Positions 24,380-32,914 of a DNA stretch of 33,598 nt are shown here, one piece after another. The stretch lies in NCBI GenBank assembly GCA_021796895.1, contig JAKABN010000008.1, positions 1-33,598 of the forward strand, read 5' to 3'. Origin of the DNA: Thermoplasmata archaeon. GTDB lineage: Archaea > Thermoplasmatota > Thermoplasmata > Sysuiplasmatales > Sysuiplasmataceae. The position numbers were made by a program, and so were the translations under genes. Each line of letters begins with the position of its first letter. Within the stretch, counting starts at the first letter, position 1. Under the pieces are notes generated by a model, which worked only from the letters and a program-made list of their open reading frames with translations, had not been told where the DNA came from and searched no databases.

Positions 24380-25111
24380 ATGATTGAAATCAGGAATCTG
24401 ATTAAACGTTATTCAGGCAAGGGACCCGCCGCCGTGGACGATCTCACTCTGACCATAAACAATGGAGAGATCGTTGGTTTCGCCGGTCTGAACGGCGCAG
24501 GCAAGACCACAACTATCAGGGCATGCACCGGCATAATATATCCTACTTCCGGGACCATTCTCATTGATGGCGCGGATGTCGTAAGCCAAAAGACAGCCGC
24601 ATCTTCTTCTGTCGGGTGGGTACCGGAGCTTCCAAATTTCGAACCGAATGCGAAACCGATGCAGCTGCTGAAATACTACGGTGGTTTCTATGGCATGAAC
24701 TCGGAAGAATCCCGGACAAGGGGAATGACGCTTCTGGAAGCCACCGGTCTCTCCGGCGACACGAACAAGAAGCTGAGGAATTACTCGCAGGGGATGAAGA
24801 AGCGATTCTCCCTGGCCGCATCGATGCTCAACGATCCGCGGAACTATTTCTTCGACGAAACGCTGAACGGTCTTGATCCGGAGGGGATTCGGTATGTCAG
24901 AAAGCTTGTGACCGAGTTGAAGTCCAGGGGTAGAGCCATACTGCTGTCTTCACACATATTGAATGAACTTGAAACGCTGGCCGACAGGATAGCAATAATA
25001 CACAGAGGAAAACTCGTAGAGGTGCTGAACAGGGAAAAGATTGACGCCGTGATGCAGAACGGCGGCAGGCTTGAAGATCATTTTTTCAGCATCATCGGCC
25101 TCAACGTGTGA
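24380..25111 (+). CDS. ABC transporter ATP-binding protein
   Basis: This is the cytoplasmic ATPase of an ABC-2-type exporter, with 243 residues. Walker A is GLNGAGKTTT (about residues 36-45), the Q-loop region is VGWVPELPNF, the ABC signature is NYSQGMKKRF, Walker B is NYFFDETLNGLDPEG and the switch His is in LLSSHILNELE. All catalytic positions are present; the Walker B runs FFDE. ATG 24380 is chosen because the domain begins there (MIEIRNLIKRYSG) and the TATA-like box fits; the open frame further upstream contains no similar residues. It is followed by its permease ten bases on. Confidence 0.93.
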   Translation: MIEIRNLIKRYSGKGPAAVDDLTLTINNGEIVGFAGLNGAGKTTTIRACTGIIYPTSGTILIDGADVVSQKTAASSSVGWVPELPNFEPNAKPMQLLKYYGGFYGMNSEESRTRGMTLLEATGLSGDTNKKLRNYSQGMKKRFSLAASMLNDPRNYFFDETLNGLDPEGIRYVRKLVTELKSRGRAILLSSHILNELETLADRIAIIHRGKLVEVLNREKIDAVMQNGGRLEDHFFSIIGLNV

Positions 25112-25121
25112 AGGCGCTGAT

Positions 25122-25970
25122 ATGCAGAATTTTATTTACGAAATGCAGAGGACGTTCAGGAGCAAACTGGTCATCGTCATGATGATCATCATCATCCTTG
25201 CGTCCAGTCTTGTCGCCTACGGTATCACCGGTCCGGGCTCACCGAAACCGGTCATCAAACCATCGATGACGCATGCCGCTCAGGCAGTCATATTCAACAT
25301 AATGAATGCGGTATTTCTATTTCTGATCCCGGTACTCGCGATATTCGAAGGTTACATCATCTATGGCAAAGACAGAACAAACGGTGTGCTTGAGTCCGTT
25401 GTGACAAGACCTACTACCAAGGGACAGATACTCTTTTCCAGATTCTTTGCCTGTGCTGCTTCGATATTCATAGGGCTGCTCCTTTCCACACTGATTATAG
25501 ATGCGGGGGTTGCCAGTTACTACGCAACCGGTCTTCCACTTTCCATGATGCTTGCCCTCATAGCCGCCTATCTCGTAGCGGGTGCCGCATTCATTGGACT
25601 CGTTTTTCTGCTATCTCACCTGGTGAAGTCACAGACTTCCGTGCTTGGTCTTGCGATAACAATCTTCCTGGTCATGGTGATTTTCTGGGACACAATTACA
25701 TTCCTGATCCTGATACTCGCACTGAAGCTTTCGCCGGGAACTATAGGTTTCGGCAAAGCAGAAGTGATACTGTCCTTCATCAACCCTGCTTATTTCGGAT
25801 CAAACGTCGTGCTCTATGCCACGGACGTGAGCCTGTTTGGAGGATTCTTCGGCACGGGAATCAATCCTGCCGCATACGGCGTGACGCTGACTTCCCTTGT
25901 CGCCGTGGGCATTGCATGGATGGCATTGCCCATACTCTCCGCATACGCTATGGCAAAAAAATTCGACTGA
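25122..25970 (+). CDS. ABC-2 type transporter permease
   Basis: This is the membrane partner of the preceding ATPase, with 282 residues. It begins MQNFIYEMQRTFRSKLVIVM, a first helix follows at once, and then come an extracytoplasmic segment and five more hydrophobic stretches, ending in a C-terminal helix with IAWMALPILSAYAMAKKF. The loop GKDRTNGVLESVVTRPTTKG between helices 2 and 3 is typical of ABC-2 permeases such as NatB/antibiotic exporters. Substrate is unknown. The frame extends up to 25071 inside the ATPase gene, but ATG 25122 fits the fold. Confidence 0.9.
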   Translation: MQNFIYEMQRTFRSKLVIVMMIIIILASSLVAYGITGPGSPKPVIKPSMTHAAQAVIFNIMNAVFLFLIPVLAIFEGYIIYGKDRTNGVLESVVTRPTTKGQILFSRFFACAASIFIGLLLSTLIIDAGVASYYATGLPLSMMLALIAAYLVAGAAFIGLVFLLSHLVKSQTSVLGLAITIFLVMVIFWDTITFLILILALKLSPGTIGFGKAEVILSFINPAYFGSNVVLYATDVSLFGGFFGTGINPAAYGVTLTSLVAVGIAWMALPILSAYAMAKKFD

Positions 25971-26044
25971 AGGGTATCTGTTACTGACCAGGTTGACCCC
26001 CCTTCCTGAAGCCTGTGCTGCCGGATACGCGATTCAACCGGGTG

Positions 26045-27523
26045 TCACGGCATCCCGGCTCTCTGCTTCCTCCTTTCCGCTCTTGAGAAATCACTGAAAT
26101 TCACAACACTCAACTCCAGGTCCGAAAGGCTGATCACAGGCATCATTGCAGGAATAGGCGTAATATTTTTCATCTTCTGGTAAGATGTCTGGGACTGCCA
26201 GGTGCTTCCGCTCACGAGCTTCACACCTCTGTAATCGGAAAGACCGTAAGAATGAATGTGCCCTGTTATGAACACGTCCGGCACTTCGTCAATGACGAGA
26301 TAGTCTTTCCGTTCGGGTGCAAGCGGCGTCTTCTCCCCGTAAACAGGTGCGAGATGTCTTCTCTTCAGCAGTTCAACCATTGCCTCTATGGGTTTCTCCC
26401 AAGAAAGTCCGGGAATCGTGCTTATGACGTCATCGAAACTTCTGCCGTGGTAGGAGAGTATCCTCCTCCCCTCCAGTTCGATTAGCGATGGATTTCCGAC
26501 GAATGTGACATTCGAGTCAAACATCTTTCTTATCTCCTGCTGAAAGGTCGGTTGCGGTTCTGCCGGCCTAACCGCATCGTGGTTTCCTGGCATAAGCACC
26601 GGTCTCACCCAGTCCGGCAGCTCAGAAAAGTACTGCGAGACGCGCTGATATTGTTCGAATACGTCGCTTATCTCCAGATCATCCTCCTGGTCCGGGTACA
26701 CCCCTATGCCGTCGGCAAGATCTCCGGAAACTATCAGGTAGTTGATATCCCTCGCTTCAGGAGAGTTCTTCAGCCACGCGAGCAGATCATCCCATTCATC
26801 CCTGAGAAATGTCCTGCTGCCCACATGCGTGTCTGAGAGCACGGCCACCTTTGAATCAGTGTCTATCTTCTCAGTCGTTCTGTTGAATGGCACATCGGGT
26901 CTTATCAGGGAATCGGCCACCAGCATCTTCCTGTCCCTGCTCATTCTGCCGTGTATGCCCAGGACTTCGTCTTTCAGGACGGTGTCAAACCCCTTCTCCT
27001 TCAGCAGGAGAACAGTGCACCGTTCCTCTTCGTCCTCTATTTCCAGTATTCTGTGGCCGTTCCTTGTCTGATGCACAGTATTGACTATGCCTATGACCCT
27101 GGCATCTCTGTTCACGTGCAGCGCTTTCGAGATAGGTATCGCGCCTGACATGTCCTTTCTCTTAAGCAGTATCCTCTTTATGGAGCGGAAACGGTCGCTG
27201 AAGTACTTTGCAAAGTCCTTAACATTGCCAGTGGTCGTGCTGTTTCCCGTTATGTCCCTGATAACGCGTGGCGCTTCCTGCACTGAAGATATTCGTCCCA
27301 CGTTTTTCGGCACTTCCTGCGTCGCTGTTTCGCCATCTCCTGTAGAGGCTGGCAAAAGCATTCCAGCAGTCACAACCAGAGGAGGGGTCTCAAGCGAATC
27401 GAGATATGACCGGAGTACCGCAAATCCATCCGTTCTGACGCTCAGTTCCTTCAGCGCGTCAGGTTCGAGAAGGACGCCTCTCGACGAGGCAAGTTTCAGC
27501 ATTTCCTCTGTTGAAGAATTCAT
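26045..27523 (-). CDS. polB: DNA polymerase II (family D) small subunit DP1
   Basis: DP1 is the 3'-5' exonuclease subunit of the euryarchaeal replicative polymerase D and works with DP2, which is not in this window. It has 492 residues. An N-terminal low-complexity region and an OB-fold (about 140-215) precede the calcineurin-like phosphoesterase. Its metal-binding motifs are complete: SDTHVGS (231-233 core), SGDLAD (267-268), MPGNHDA (313-316), YHGRS (H359) and TGHIHS (421-424), so the exonuclease should be active. ATG 27523 is about 27 bases from a TATA-like box and looks leaderless. Confidence 0.95.
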   Translation of the reverse strand: MNSSTEEMLKLASSRGVLLEPDALKELSVRTDGFAVLRSYLDSLETPPLVVTAGMLLPASTGDGETATQEVPKNVGRISSVQEAPRVIRDITGNSTTTGNVKDFAKYFSDRFRSIKRILLKRKDMSGAIPISKALHVNRDARVIGIVNTVHQTRNGHRILEIEDEEERCTVLLLKEKGFDTVLKDEVLGIHGRMSRDRKMLVADSLIRPDVPFNRTTEKIDTDSKVAVLSDTHVGSRTFLRDEWDDLLAWLKNSPEARDINYLIVSGDLADGIGVYPDQEDDLEISDVFEQYQRVSQYFSELPDWVRPVLMPGNHDAVRPAEPQPTFQQEIRKMFDSNVTFVGNPSLIELEGRRILSYHGRSFDDVISTIPGLSWEKPIEAMVELLKRRHLAPVYGEKTPLAPERKDYLVIDEVPDVFITGHIHSYGLSDYRGVKLVSGSTWQSQTSYQKMKNITPIPAMMPVISLSDLELSVVNFSDFSRAERRKQRAGMP

Positions 27524-28037
27524 TCACTGTCTCTAATGCTCTCTGATAATAAATGTGATTGCAACCGATGGTTCTGTGAGAACTGGGCTCACAGGCAAGA
27601 GCCTGCACTCGCCATTCAGTTCAGAGTGAGATGCAGCAATTCGTGCGAACGTTCTGGTGTGAATGCTGTGGCATTGTCAGAGACCATCCAGCTCAGTCCT
27701 GAAGCTCACACTGCAACCCGGAGTTGCCCGGACGCTCGAAACGTCTGTGTGGAGAAATGAGTTCAGCGATCAGTAACGTTAACCCAGAATTCAGGGGAAG
27801 CCAGAATCGGAGGATGTCATGGAGGCCCATGATTTTCGCAACAGTGCTGATAATCATGGAAAGGGATGAACCGGAGCTCACATGTGGTTGTCGTCCGTGC
27901 AACGCTGTCAGGCTACAGACACAGGCCAGAGGAGCGCCGGTAGACGAAGGAGACGAAGGACAAAGGTTTTCATCGAGATGGTAAATGTCGTCGCTGCCGG
28001 GGCCGCCGCCAAGGTCGGTCTCCGGGCGGCGTCAAAG
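27524..28037. other. Spacer between DP1 and serB without a supported gene
   Basis: About 500 bases separate the divergent DP1 and SerB genes. Short open frames occur on both strands (for example a Cys-rich 74-codon frame from 27536) but none has a ribosome site and a sensible composition together. I see no tRNA and no clear box C/D RNA. The DP1 promoter lies at its left edge. The serB promoter must lie within it, but I cannot place it. Confidence 0.5.
27546..27554 (-). promoter_or_regulatory. TATA-like box of the DP1 gene
   Basis: On the minus strand this is ATTTATTAT, centred 27 bases before ATG 27523, so the mRNA should start at or next to the start codon. Confidence 0.5.
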
Positions 28038-29186
28038 ATGAAATACATCGCTGTTACAATACTCGGGAGAGACACAGAAGGCATACTTGCCCGTGCCATC
28101 GATTCAGTTCTGCGCGGCGGTTCCCACATTGCAGATATACAGCAGAGCGTGGTGCACGGCATACTCAGCCTCTTCATACTCACGGAAGGTGAAGGATCCG
28201 CCGGACCTTTCAGAGACAGAATGATTTCCGCGCTTTCGGGTTTCAACCTGTCCGTCGACGTCCATGAAACAGAGGAGTATGTTACAGACTCGTTCTCCGA
28301 GAAGTTCGTCATAACAATGATAGGAAAGCGCTCGGATGAAATGCTCCGTGTCTTTGCAGTGACTGCCGCATCTCTGGGCATCAACAATATAAGAATCAAT
28401 ATGCTCAGCAGGGGTGACCTCTCCGCAATGCAGTTCGTCGTGGATCTCGACGGGTGTCCGCCTGAAAAGGCAAGGAAGGACATAGAAAGTGCAATGTCTG
28501 GACTCGAGGTTGATGTGATTTTTGAGCAGGAATCGACTTTCAGGATGGGAAAGAAGCTCATAGTTTTCGACATGGACTCTACGCTCGTGAGCAATGAAAC
28601 CATCGATGAGCTTGCCGAGATTGCGGGCATAGGGGAGGACGTGAGCAGGATAACGGAGAGGGCAATGAACGGTGAAATTGACTATATACAATCCATACGC
28701 GAACGTGTTCGGCTGCTGAAGGGAATACCCGCATCTGTACTGGATGAGATGAAATCATCGCTTACGCTGAACCCCGGTGCGCGCGAACTGATATCTTCCC
28801 TGCGCTCGATGAAATACCGCATCGCTCTGGTCAGCGGAGGTTTCACCGAGTTCACAGATAAGATGAAGGAGGAACTCGGCCTGGATTACGCATTCGGCAA
28901 CAGACTGGAAGTCAAGAACAACCATCTGACTGGGAATCTGGAAGAACCAATACTCGATGCCTGCGGCAAGCAGCGCATAATCGAGGAAGTAATGATGGCC
29001 GAAGGAATCTCATCCAAGGAGGTTGTTGTCGTGGGCGACGGTGCAAATGATACTGTCATGGTCAAGAACGCTGGCCTTGGAATAGCATTCAGGGGAAAGG
29101 ATGTGCTCAGGAAGGTGGCCGACGGGACGCTCTCCAAAAGCGATCTGCGATCTATACTCTACTGCCTGGGACACTACGGCGACTGA
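28038..29186 (+). CDS. serB: Phosphoserine phosphatase SerB with two ACT domains
   Basis: SerB removes phosphate from phosphoserine, the last step of serine synthesis. The 382 residues from ATG 28038 have two N-terminal ACT-like domains (about 1-80 and 88-165, the second starting FVITMIGKRSDEML), then a HAD domain. HAD motifs are VFDMDSTLVSNETIDELAE (nucleophile D178, acid/base D180), VSGGFTEF (S266) and VVGDGANDT (333-338), the complete PSP set. The ACT domains probably sense an amino acid. The frame continues upstream to ATG 27978 and 27882, but the extra residues are Arg- and Ala-rich and I judge them non-native. The gene's end overlaps the converging rhodanese gene by 13 bases. Confidence 0.92.
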   Translation: MKYIAVTILGRDTEGILARAIDSVLRGGSHIADIQQSVVHGILSLFILTEGEGSAGPFRDRMISALSGFNLSVDVHETEEYVTDSFSEKFVITMIGKRSDEMLRVFAVTAASLGINNIRINMLSRGDLSAMQFVVDLDGCPPEKARKDIESAMSGLEVDVIFEQESTFRMGKKLIVFDMDSTLVSNETIDELAEIAGIGEDVSRITERAMNGEIDYIQSIRERVRLLKGIPASVLDEMKSSLTLNPGARELISSLRSMKYRIALVSGGFTEFTDKMKEELGLDYAFGNRLEVKNNHLTGNLEEPILDACGKQRIIEEVMMAEGISSKEVVVVGDGANDTVMVKNAGLGIAFRGKDVLRKVADGTLSKSDLRSILYCLGHYGD

Positions 29187-29692
29187 GAATCCTCTGCAGC
29201 CTCGATCCCCTTCTTCCCTGTCTCCACCGGAAGGGCAGCCTCAATCCATTTCCTGTATCCATGTGCGAGGTTGTACAGTTCCTTGCCCCGCGATTTTCTC
29301 AAGGCCATTCTGGATCTGTGTCCGGTCGAGCACACGAAAACAGTCGGAACAGGAAGGGCCGTATTTTTCGCTATTCTGGTGAACGGTATATTGATAGCGC
29401 CGGGTATGTGACCGCGAGCGTATTCCGTCCTTGATCGCACATCAACAATCCTGAGGTCTTTCTGTGTCCTGATCAGTTCATAGAGTGCGGCGCTGTCCAC
29501 ATCGGTGTAAGTTCCCTTCTCCGCATATGGCCATCCGTAATACCTGTACGGCAGAAGCGATGAGGCCAGGCCAAGAACAAGCAGGCATGTCAGTACAATG
29601 ACTGGCACTGTGAATCCGAATGCAGTGTACAGCGCCACTAGGAACATGGCACAGAGTGCCAGGAGCGTTAGTGCAAGCGGCAGCGTACGCAT
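29174..29692 (-). CDS. Membrane-anchored rhodanese-domain protein
   Basis: The protein has 172 residues. Two N-terminal hydrophobic helices (about 5-23 and 28-47) anchor a rhodanese domain. Domain landmarks are LRIVDVRSRTEYARGHIPGA, then NIPFTRIA, and the active-site loop VFVCSTGHRS, where the Cys is the sulfur-carrying residue. Rhodaneses move sulfane sulfur; the acceptor is unknown. It lies 64 bases after the RDD protein gene on the same strand, and its stop overlaps the serB 3' end. Confidence 0.88.
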   Translation of the reverse strand: MRTLPLALTLLALCAMFLVALYTAFGFTVPVIVLTCLLVLGLASSLLPYRYYGWPYAEKGTYTDVDSAALYELIRTQKDLRIVDVRSRTEYARGHIPGAINIPFTRIAKNTALPVPTVFVCSTGHRSRMALRKSRGKELYNLAHGYRKWIEAALPVETGKKGIEAAEDSQSP

Positions 29693-29756
29693 GTCGTCTC
29701 AGCCCTCCCCCGCATCGTCGTATGGGCTCGATACGCCGCCACTGTGTTTCAACAGT

Positions 29757-30293
29757 TCACTGCTCCTTCCGGATCATTCTGGGCTCGCCCTTGACCACCA
29801 GGGTGCCAGCCAGTATGTCACCCAGCCTCTGCCTTCTCTCTGTCAGGAGGGCTATTATGAAGCCCACTATGTAGAGATTGCCGGGAAAGGAATCAATGAT
29901 GCGCAGCACGTTCCTGATTATCATCTGTGTATGATCCTCCGCTTTCAGACTGCCCGCGTCCACTGTCCTTATGCCTGAGAACTTCTTGCCGGGCGTTTGA
30001 CGTCCGTTCCACTCGAACACAATGAAGTAGATGATGCTCAGAACCAGTATATCTGTCGAGAAATCGGCGGCAAATGTCAACGGCCTGAAGAGCAGAGAAA
30101 ACGGAATCGCAACTATTAGTATCACGATACCGATCACTGCAACAATGAGTAGGTCTATGATAATGCTTATGATTCTGTCTGCCAGAGGGGCAAGCTCATA
30201 ACCCATCTCGGTCAGCGATGCACGTCCGTGTCCTCCACGGCCGCTACCGTCTTCCCCGCCGCCTTCAGGGGGCATGATACTGTCGCCTGTCAA
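29757..30293 (-). CDS. RDD family membrane protein
   Basis: The protein has 178 residues. A Gly-rich polar N-terminus (about 1-30) precedes an RDD domain with four hydrophobic segments. The namesake Arg and Asp residues are in LADRIISIIIDLL, and NGRQTPGKKFSGIRTVD and RQRLGDILAGTLVVKG follow. The family is linked to transport or sensing in the membrane, but no activity is certain. TTG 30293 is chosen since GGTGA lies 7 bases upstream and an AAATTTAAG box is near 30331-30340; ATG 30275 is the alternative. It is likely cotranscribed with the rhodanese gene downstream. Confidence 0.87.
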   Translation of the reverse strand: MTGDSIMPPEGGGEDGSGRGGHGRASLTEMGYELAPLADRIISIIIDLLIVAVIGIVILIVAIPFSLLFRPLTFAADFSTDILVLSIIYFIVFEWNGRQTPGKKFSGIRTVDAGSLKAEDHTQMIIRNVLRIIDSFPGNLYIVGFIIALLTERRQRLGDILAGTLVVKGEPRMIRKEQ

Positions 30294-30387
30294 AACCTGT
30301 TCACCATTCGCGGTCTATTACCACGTAGACCTTAAATTTTGGGCATACGTAACTTCGTGAACGGAGAAAACAGGCATAACGAAATCA

Positions 30388-30394
30388 TATATAG
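30388..30394 (+). promoter_or_regulatory. TATA-like box of the DUF2203 gene
   Basis: TATATAG is centred about 51 bases before ATG 30442, giving a predicted leader of about 25 bases. Confidence 0.45.
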
Positions 30395-30441
30395 TTTTGA
30401 AAAATTAACTGTTCGGGAACTGGAGTCTCGCGTGAACTCGG

Positions 30442-30888
30442 ATGAACAATAAATCGGAAGAGTTTCGGAATGATGAACGGCCAGTGAAGTTTTTCACCGT
30501 CGACGAGGCCAACGATCTGATACCGATGCTGGAATCAATGCTGAAGGAATGCGACAGGATTCTCCTTGAGATCAGGACGGTGGCAGAACTTACCGAGGAC
30601 ATTGAGTGGTACTGGGGTGAATCAATCCGCCAGGATGAGAATCCTGACCGCGGCGAATATCTCAAGCTGGAGAAGGAGAAGGGCGCCCGGATAGGACGGT
30701 GGAATGAGGCTGTGGAGAAGATAAGTGCACTGGGCGTCGTGTTGAAGAATCCGGATATGGGACTCATTGACTTCTATTCATCAAGGGAGGGCCATGTTAT
30801 TTTGCTCTGCTGGCAAAGGGGAGAACCGGAGGTGCGTTACTGGCATACGCTCGAGGGAGGCTACGCAGGCAGGAGACCACTGGAGTAA
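30442..30888 (+). CDS. DUF2203 family protein
   Basis: The protein has 148 residues. The opening KFFTVDEANDLIPMLESML, a mid helix, the late ALGVVLKNPDMGLIDFYS and the terminal EVRYWHTLEGGYAGRRPLE are the DUF2203 blocks, with LLCWQRGEPE between. The family occurs in bacteria and some archaea and has no assigned role. The gene stands alone in its direction, with its own promoter, next to the restriction island at 30895-33300. Confidence 0.85.
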   Translation: MNNKSEEFRNDERPVKFFTVDEANDLIPMLESMLKECDRILLEIRTVAELTEDIEWYWGESIRQDENPDRGEYLKLEKEKGARIGRWNEAVEKISALGVVLKNPDMGLIDFYSSREGHVILLCWQRGEPEVRYWHTLEGGYAGRRPLE

Positions 30889-30894
30889 ATGGTT

Positions 30895-31110
30895 TCACCA
30901 CCATTTCATGCCGTTTTTCAGAGTGGAAACTTTCTCTGACTGGAGAGGTTTCCTGAAAACGTAATGGTGTTCGTGCCCGATCTTGTAGAAATCGTATCCG
31001 TGTCCCTTCCATCTCTGACGCCCGCTCGGCGTCCTGTGCTGCATCTTTATTATATCCTCCTTGAGGAGGAATCCCGCATTCATGAACGAATTGAGAACAT
31101 GACTGAACAC
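30895..31110 (-). pseudogene. C-terminal fragment of a DNA methyltransferase
   Basis: These 71 codons match in style the last part of site-specific DNA N6/N4 methylases: FMNAGFLLKEDIIKMQHRT, then KGHGYDFYKIGHEHHYVFRK. The pattern of a helix ending AGF-LKEDIIK, an aromatic segment and a HEH-x-FVFRKP-like strand is one I know from the C-terminus of these enzymes. The open frame begins at a GTG with an in-frame stop just upstream (near 31120), so no catalytic half precedes it. The N-terminal counterpart seems to be at 32915-33181. Recognition is by memory, without a search. Confidence 0.65.
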
Positions 31111-31676
31111 AGGCTGTTTTCATAAATAAGCATGAACTGGTAGGGAAAGTGCTGGGGCATACCAGACGGTCATCAATCTGATAGGTGCGGCAACAAACAG
31201 GAGCATCCTGAAGGCACATGCAAGGCTTGGCAGAAGAATGTACGAGAATGGAGAACGCATAGACGGCTCAGCGATGAACATCTCAACATCCGCCAGCGCA
31301 GAACGCTTCTGCAATGGAAATACACTGTAACGCCTTCTGCCTGAGTCACATATTTATTGCAGTTACAAATAATATAAATCAACACTATCAAACCCTTAGT
31401 GTAGAGCAGTTCAGTCACTTCACTGAGCTATTCCTCCGAGAAGACGGCAGGCTCCCTTCAATAGTTCGGAAATCCATGTTGCGCCCATACCTCCGTCTGA
31501 ATGGCACAATGGCACTGCGCTTGAGGTTCGCACAGAAATCGAGTGAAGCTACAGAGTTACCAGCCACTGCGTTCTGAAATACTGAATAATAAAGCAGTCT
31601 TTCAATTTCATCCTTCAACTGCTATTTTCAAATACATGTGGTTAGGATCTTCTTGACCTAGAGCTCGAGCCCAAAA
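31111..31676. other. Island spacer with gene remnants, no intact gene supported
   Basis: On the plus strand a 64-codon frame (31136-31330) has coding-like composition (KAHARLGRRMYENGERIDG) but no start before residue 35 and no identified family. On the minus strand a 67-codon frame (31415-31618) reads MKDEIERLLYYSVFQNAVAG; a weak candidate gene without a clear ribosome site. Neither is recognised. The stretch is part of the island between the two methylase fragments. Confidence 0.4.
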
Positions 31677-32486
31677 TTATTCAGCTCTCTGATATTCTCC
31701 AGATCCGATGAATTTTATGAATCTTCTATCACGCAATATTTGCAATTGCTGTCTTATCTTGTCCCTAATGTGTCTGTTTTGCGGATGCAAAGTTGCAAGC
31801 TCATTTTCATAGCGGTAAACGTCGTTCAGGTTAAATCTTGGTGGCAGTCTGTCGATGAAGTTAATTATGTCTGCTGTCCATCCTCTCTGGATAGTATTTC
31901 CTTTCAACAGCTTTGACACTTTATCCCATCTATTCTGTACTATGTTTTTGTCAATAATGTTACTATCATCTATCATCGTTATGCGCCCAAGTTTGGGTAT
32001 CACGTCCAAGGTTATGATACTGCCTTGCCATCCCGCTCTCCTTGCAGTAACAGGCAGCGGTTTTCTAGGTTTTATGCAGCTTGAAGTTATTGATAGTCTG
32101 TGAACAAGCATTGCATCTTTAACTGCCATCTCTCTCCTTTCATAATGTAACAGAATCAGAGAAGGAAATGCGCCCTGTTTCAAGATGCGCATTGCGGTAT
32201 TGTACTCTCCTCCTTGTATCTTATTTGAGAAATGTCTTTTAGGAAAACTACGGGTGCTTTTCAGTTGGAAATTCTCTCTGGGTACAACAATAATTTTTTC
32301 GTTAGAATGGTCGCAATAAAAGTCATAAACCGGCTTATTGTTGGGATATTGCTCAAGACCACTTCCGCATTTTGGGCAATAAAGATTATCACTTGCCCAT
32401 TTCTCAGTTATTCTGCCACTTATCTGGGAACCGCTTTTGTACTGAGCTGTAATTTGACTATAGTACGCCGATAGATCAAGATTCAT
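31677..32486 (-). CDS. DpnI-type methyl-directed restriction endonuclease homologue
   Basis: DpnI cuts Gm6ATC only when the adenine is methylated. This 269-residue protein follows DpnI nearly end to end. Matching blocks are ITEKWASDNLYCPKCGSG, NNKPVYDFYC, GGEYNTAM, KPRKPLPVTARRAGWQGS and RGWTADIINFID, and the C-terminal winged helix with VYRYENELATL and IRDKIRQQLQILRD, which in DpnI reads the methylated base. The catalytic core differs: Asp D55 and Lys K76 are kept, but the expected Glu of E-x-K is Gln (FQLKS, Q74), and about 12 extra residues come before it. The zinc site keeps C37, C40 and C58, but the fourth Cys is Ser (S61). Leaderless start at ATG 32486. The gene has a much lower GC content than its surroundings. 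Confidence 0.85.
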   Translation of the reverse strand: MNLDLSAYYSQITAQYKSGSQISGRITEKWASDNLYCPKCGSGLEQYPNNKPVYDFYCDHSNEKIIVVPRENFQLKSTRSFPKRHFSNKIQGGEYNTAMRILKQGAFPSLILLHYERREMAVKDAMLVHRLSITSSCIKPRKPLPVTARRAGWQGSIITLDVIPKLGRITMIDDSNIIDKNIVQNRWDKVSKLLKGNTIQRGWTADIINFIDRLPPRFNLNDVYRYENELATLHPQNRHIRDKIRQQLQILRDRRFIKFIGSGEYQRAE

Positions 32487-32508
32487 AAGAATAGAATGGA
32501 TGGAATAC

Positions 32509-32517
32509 CTTATAAGT
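32509..32517 (-). promoter_or_regulatory. TATA-like box of the DpnI-type gene
   Basis: On the minus strand this is AGGTATTCC preceded by CTTATAAGG; the TATA core is TTATAAG, 27 bases before ATG 32486. It predicts a leaderless mRNA, like several host genes in this window. Confidence 0.45.
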
Positions 32518-32548
32518 CAGGGTTAAGAGTAAGTTAGACATAAGTCCC

Positions 32549-32836
32549 CTATCCGGAAGTCATGTTGAAGATATTGTGCCAAATTCCCTTACACATTACT
32601 GCACTCCATGTCCTGTCCTCATTTTCTGATTCATGTGCCAACCTGTAGTCCTCTTGTCCGCCAACAGCTGTGACGCTGCGTTCTCCCTCCTGCAATGCAT
32701 ATCGAATGCCATGCACTGCGCTGTCATTCCGTTCATTTCTTTCCTTCTGCAAACCCGACTGGGTCTCAGCATTCTCCCGTACGTCCACAAAGGACAGACG
32801 AACCCGTTCTTGGGACGGTCTTACTCCAATGCGCAA
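32549..32836 (-). other. Unassigned 95-codon frame in the island
   Basis: The frame is highly charged (ERVRLSFVDVRENAETQSGL, then KERNERNDSAVHGIRYALQE) and has no family I recognise. It lies between the methylase N-terminal fragment and the DpnI-type gene, where the missing catalytic part of the methylase would be expected, but shows none of its motifs. It may be decayed sequence read in the wrong frame. A short hairpin, GGGGC-GGT-GCCCC, lies at 32853-32865 between it and the methylase fragment. The rest of 32487-32914 shows nothing else. Confidence 0.25.
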
Positions 32837-32914
32837 ACTTGGTGCAAGTCTAGGGGCGGTGCCCCAAGCTCGATTTTACAAGCCTAGGATGAGGTTTGGG
32901 GGTAATGGAGGTTT

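Noticed and set aside
27536-27760. Cys-rich 74-codon frame after DP1
   Set aside because: No ribosome site, no recognisable zinc motif spacing and it overlaps the DP1 promoter; likely chance.
30797-31219. 140-codon minus-strand frame overlapping the DUF2203 gene end
   Set aside because: It is Cys/Pro-rich without motifs and overlaps both the DUF2203 gene and the methylase fragment in other frames.
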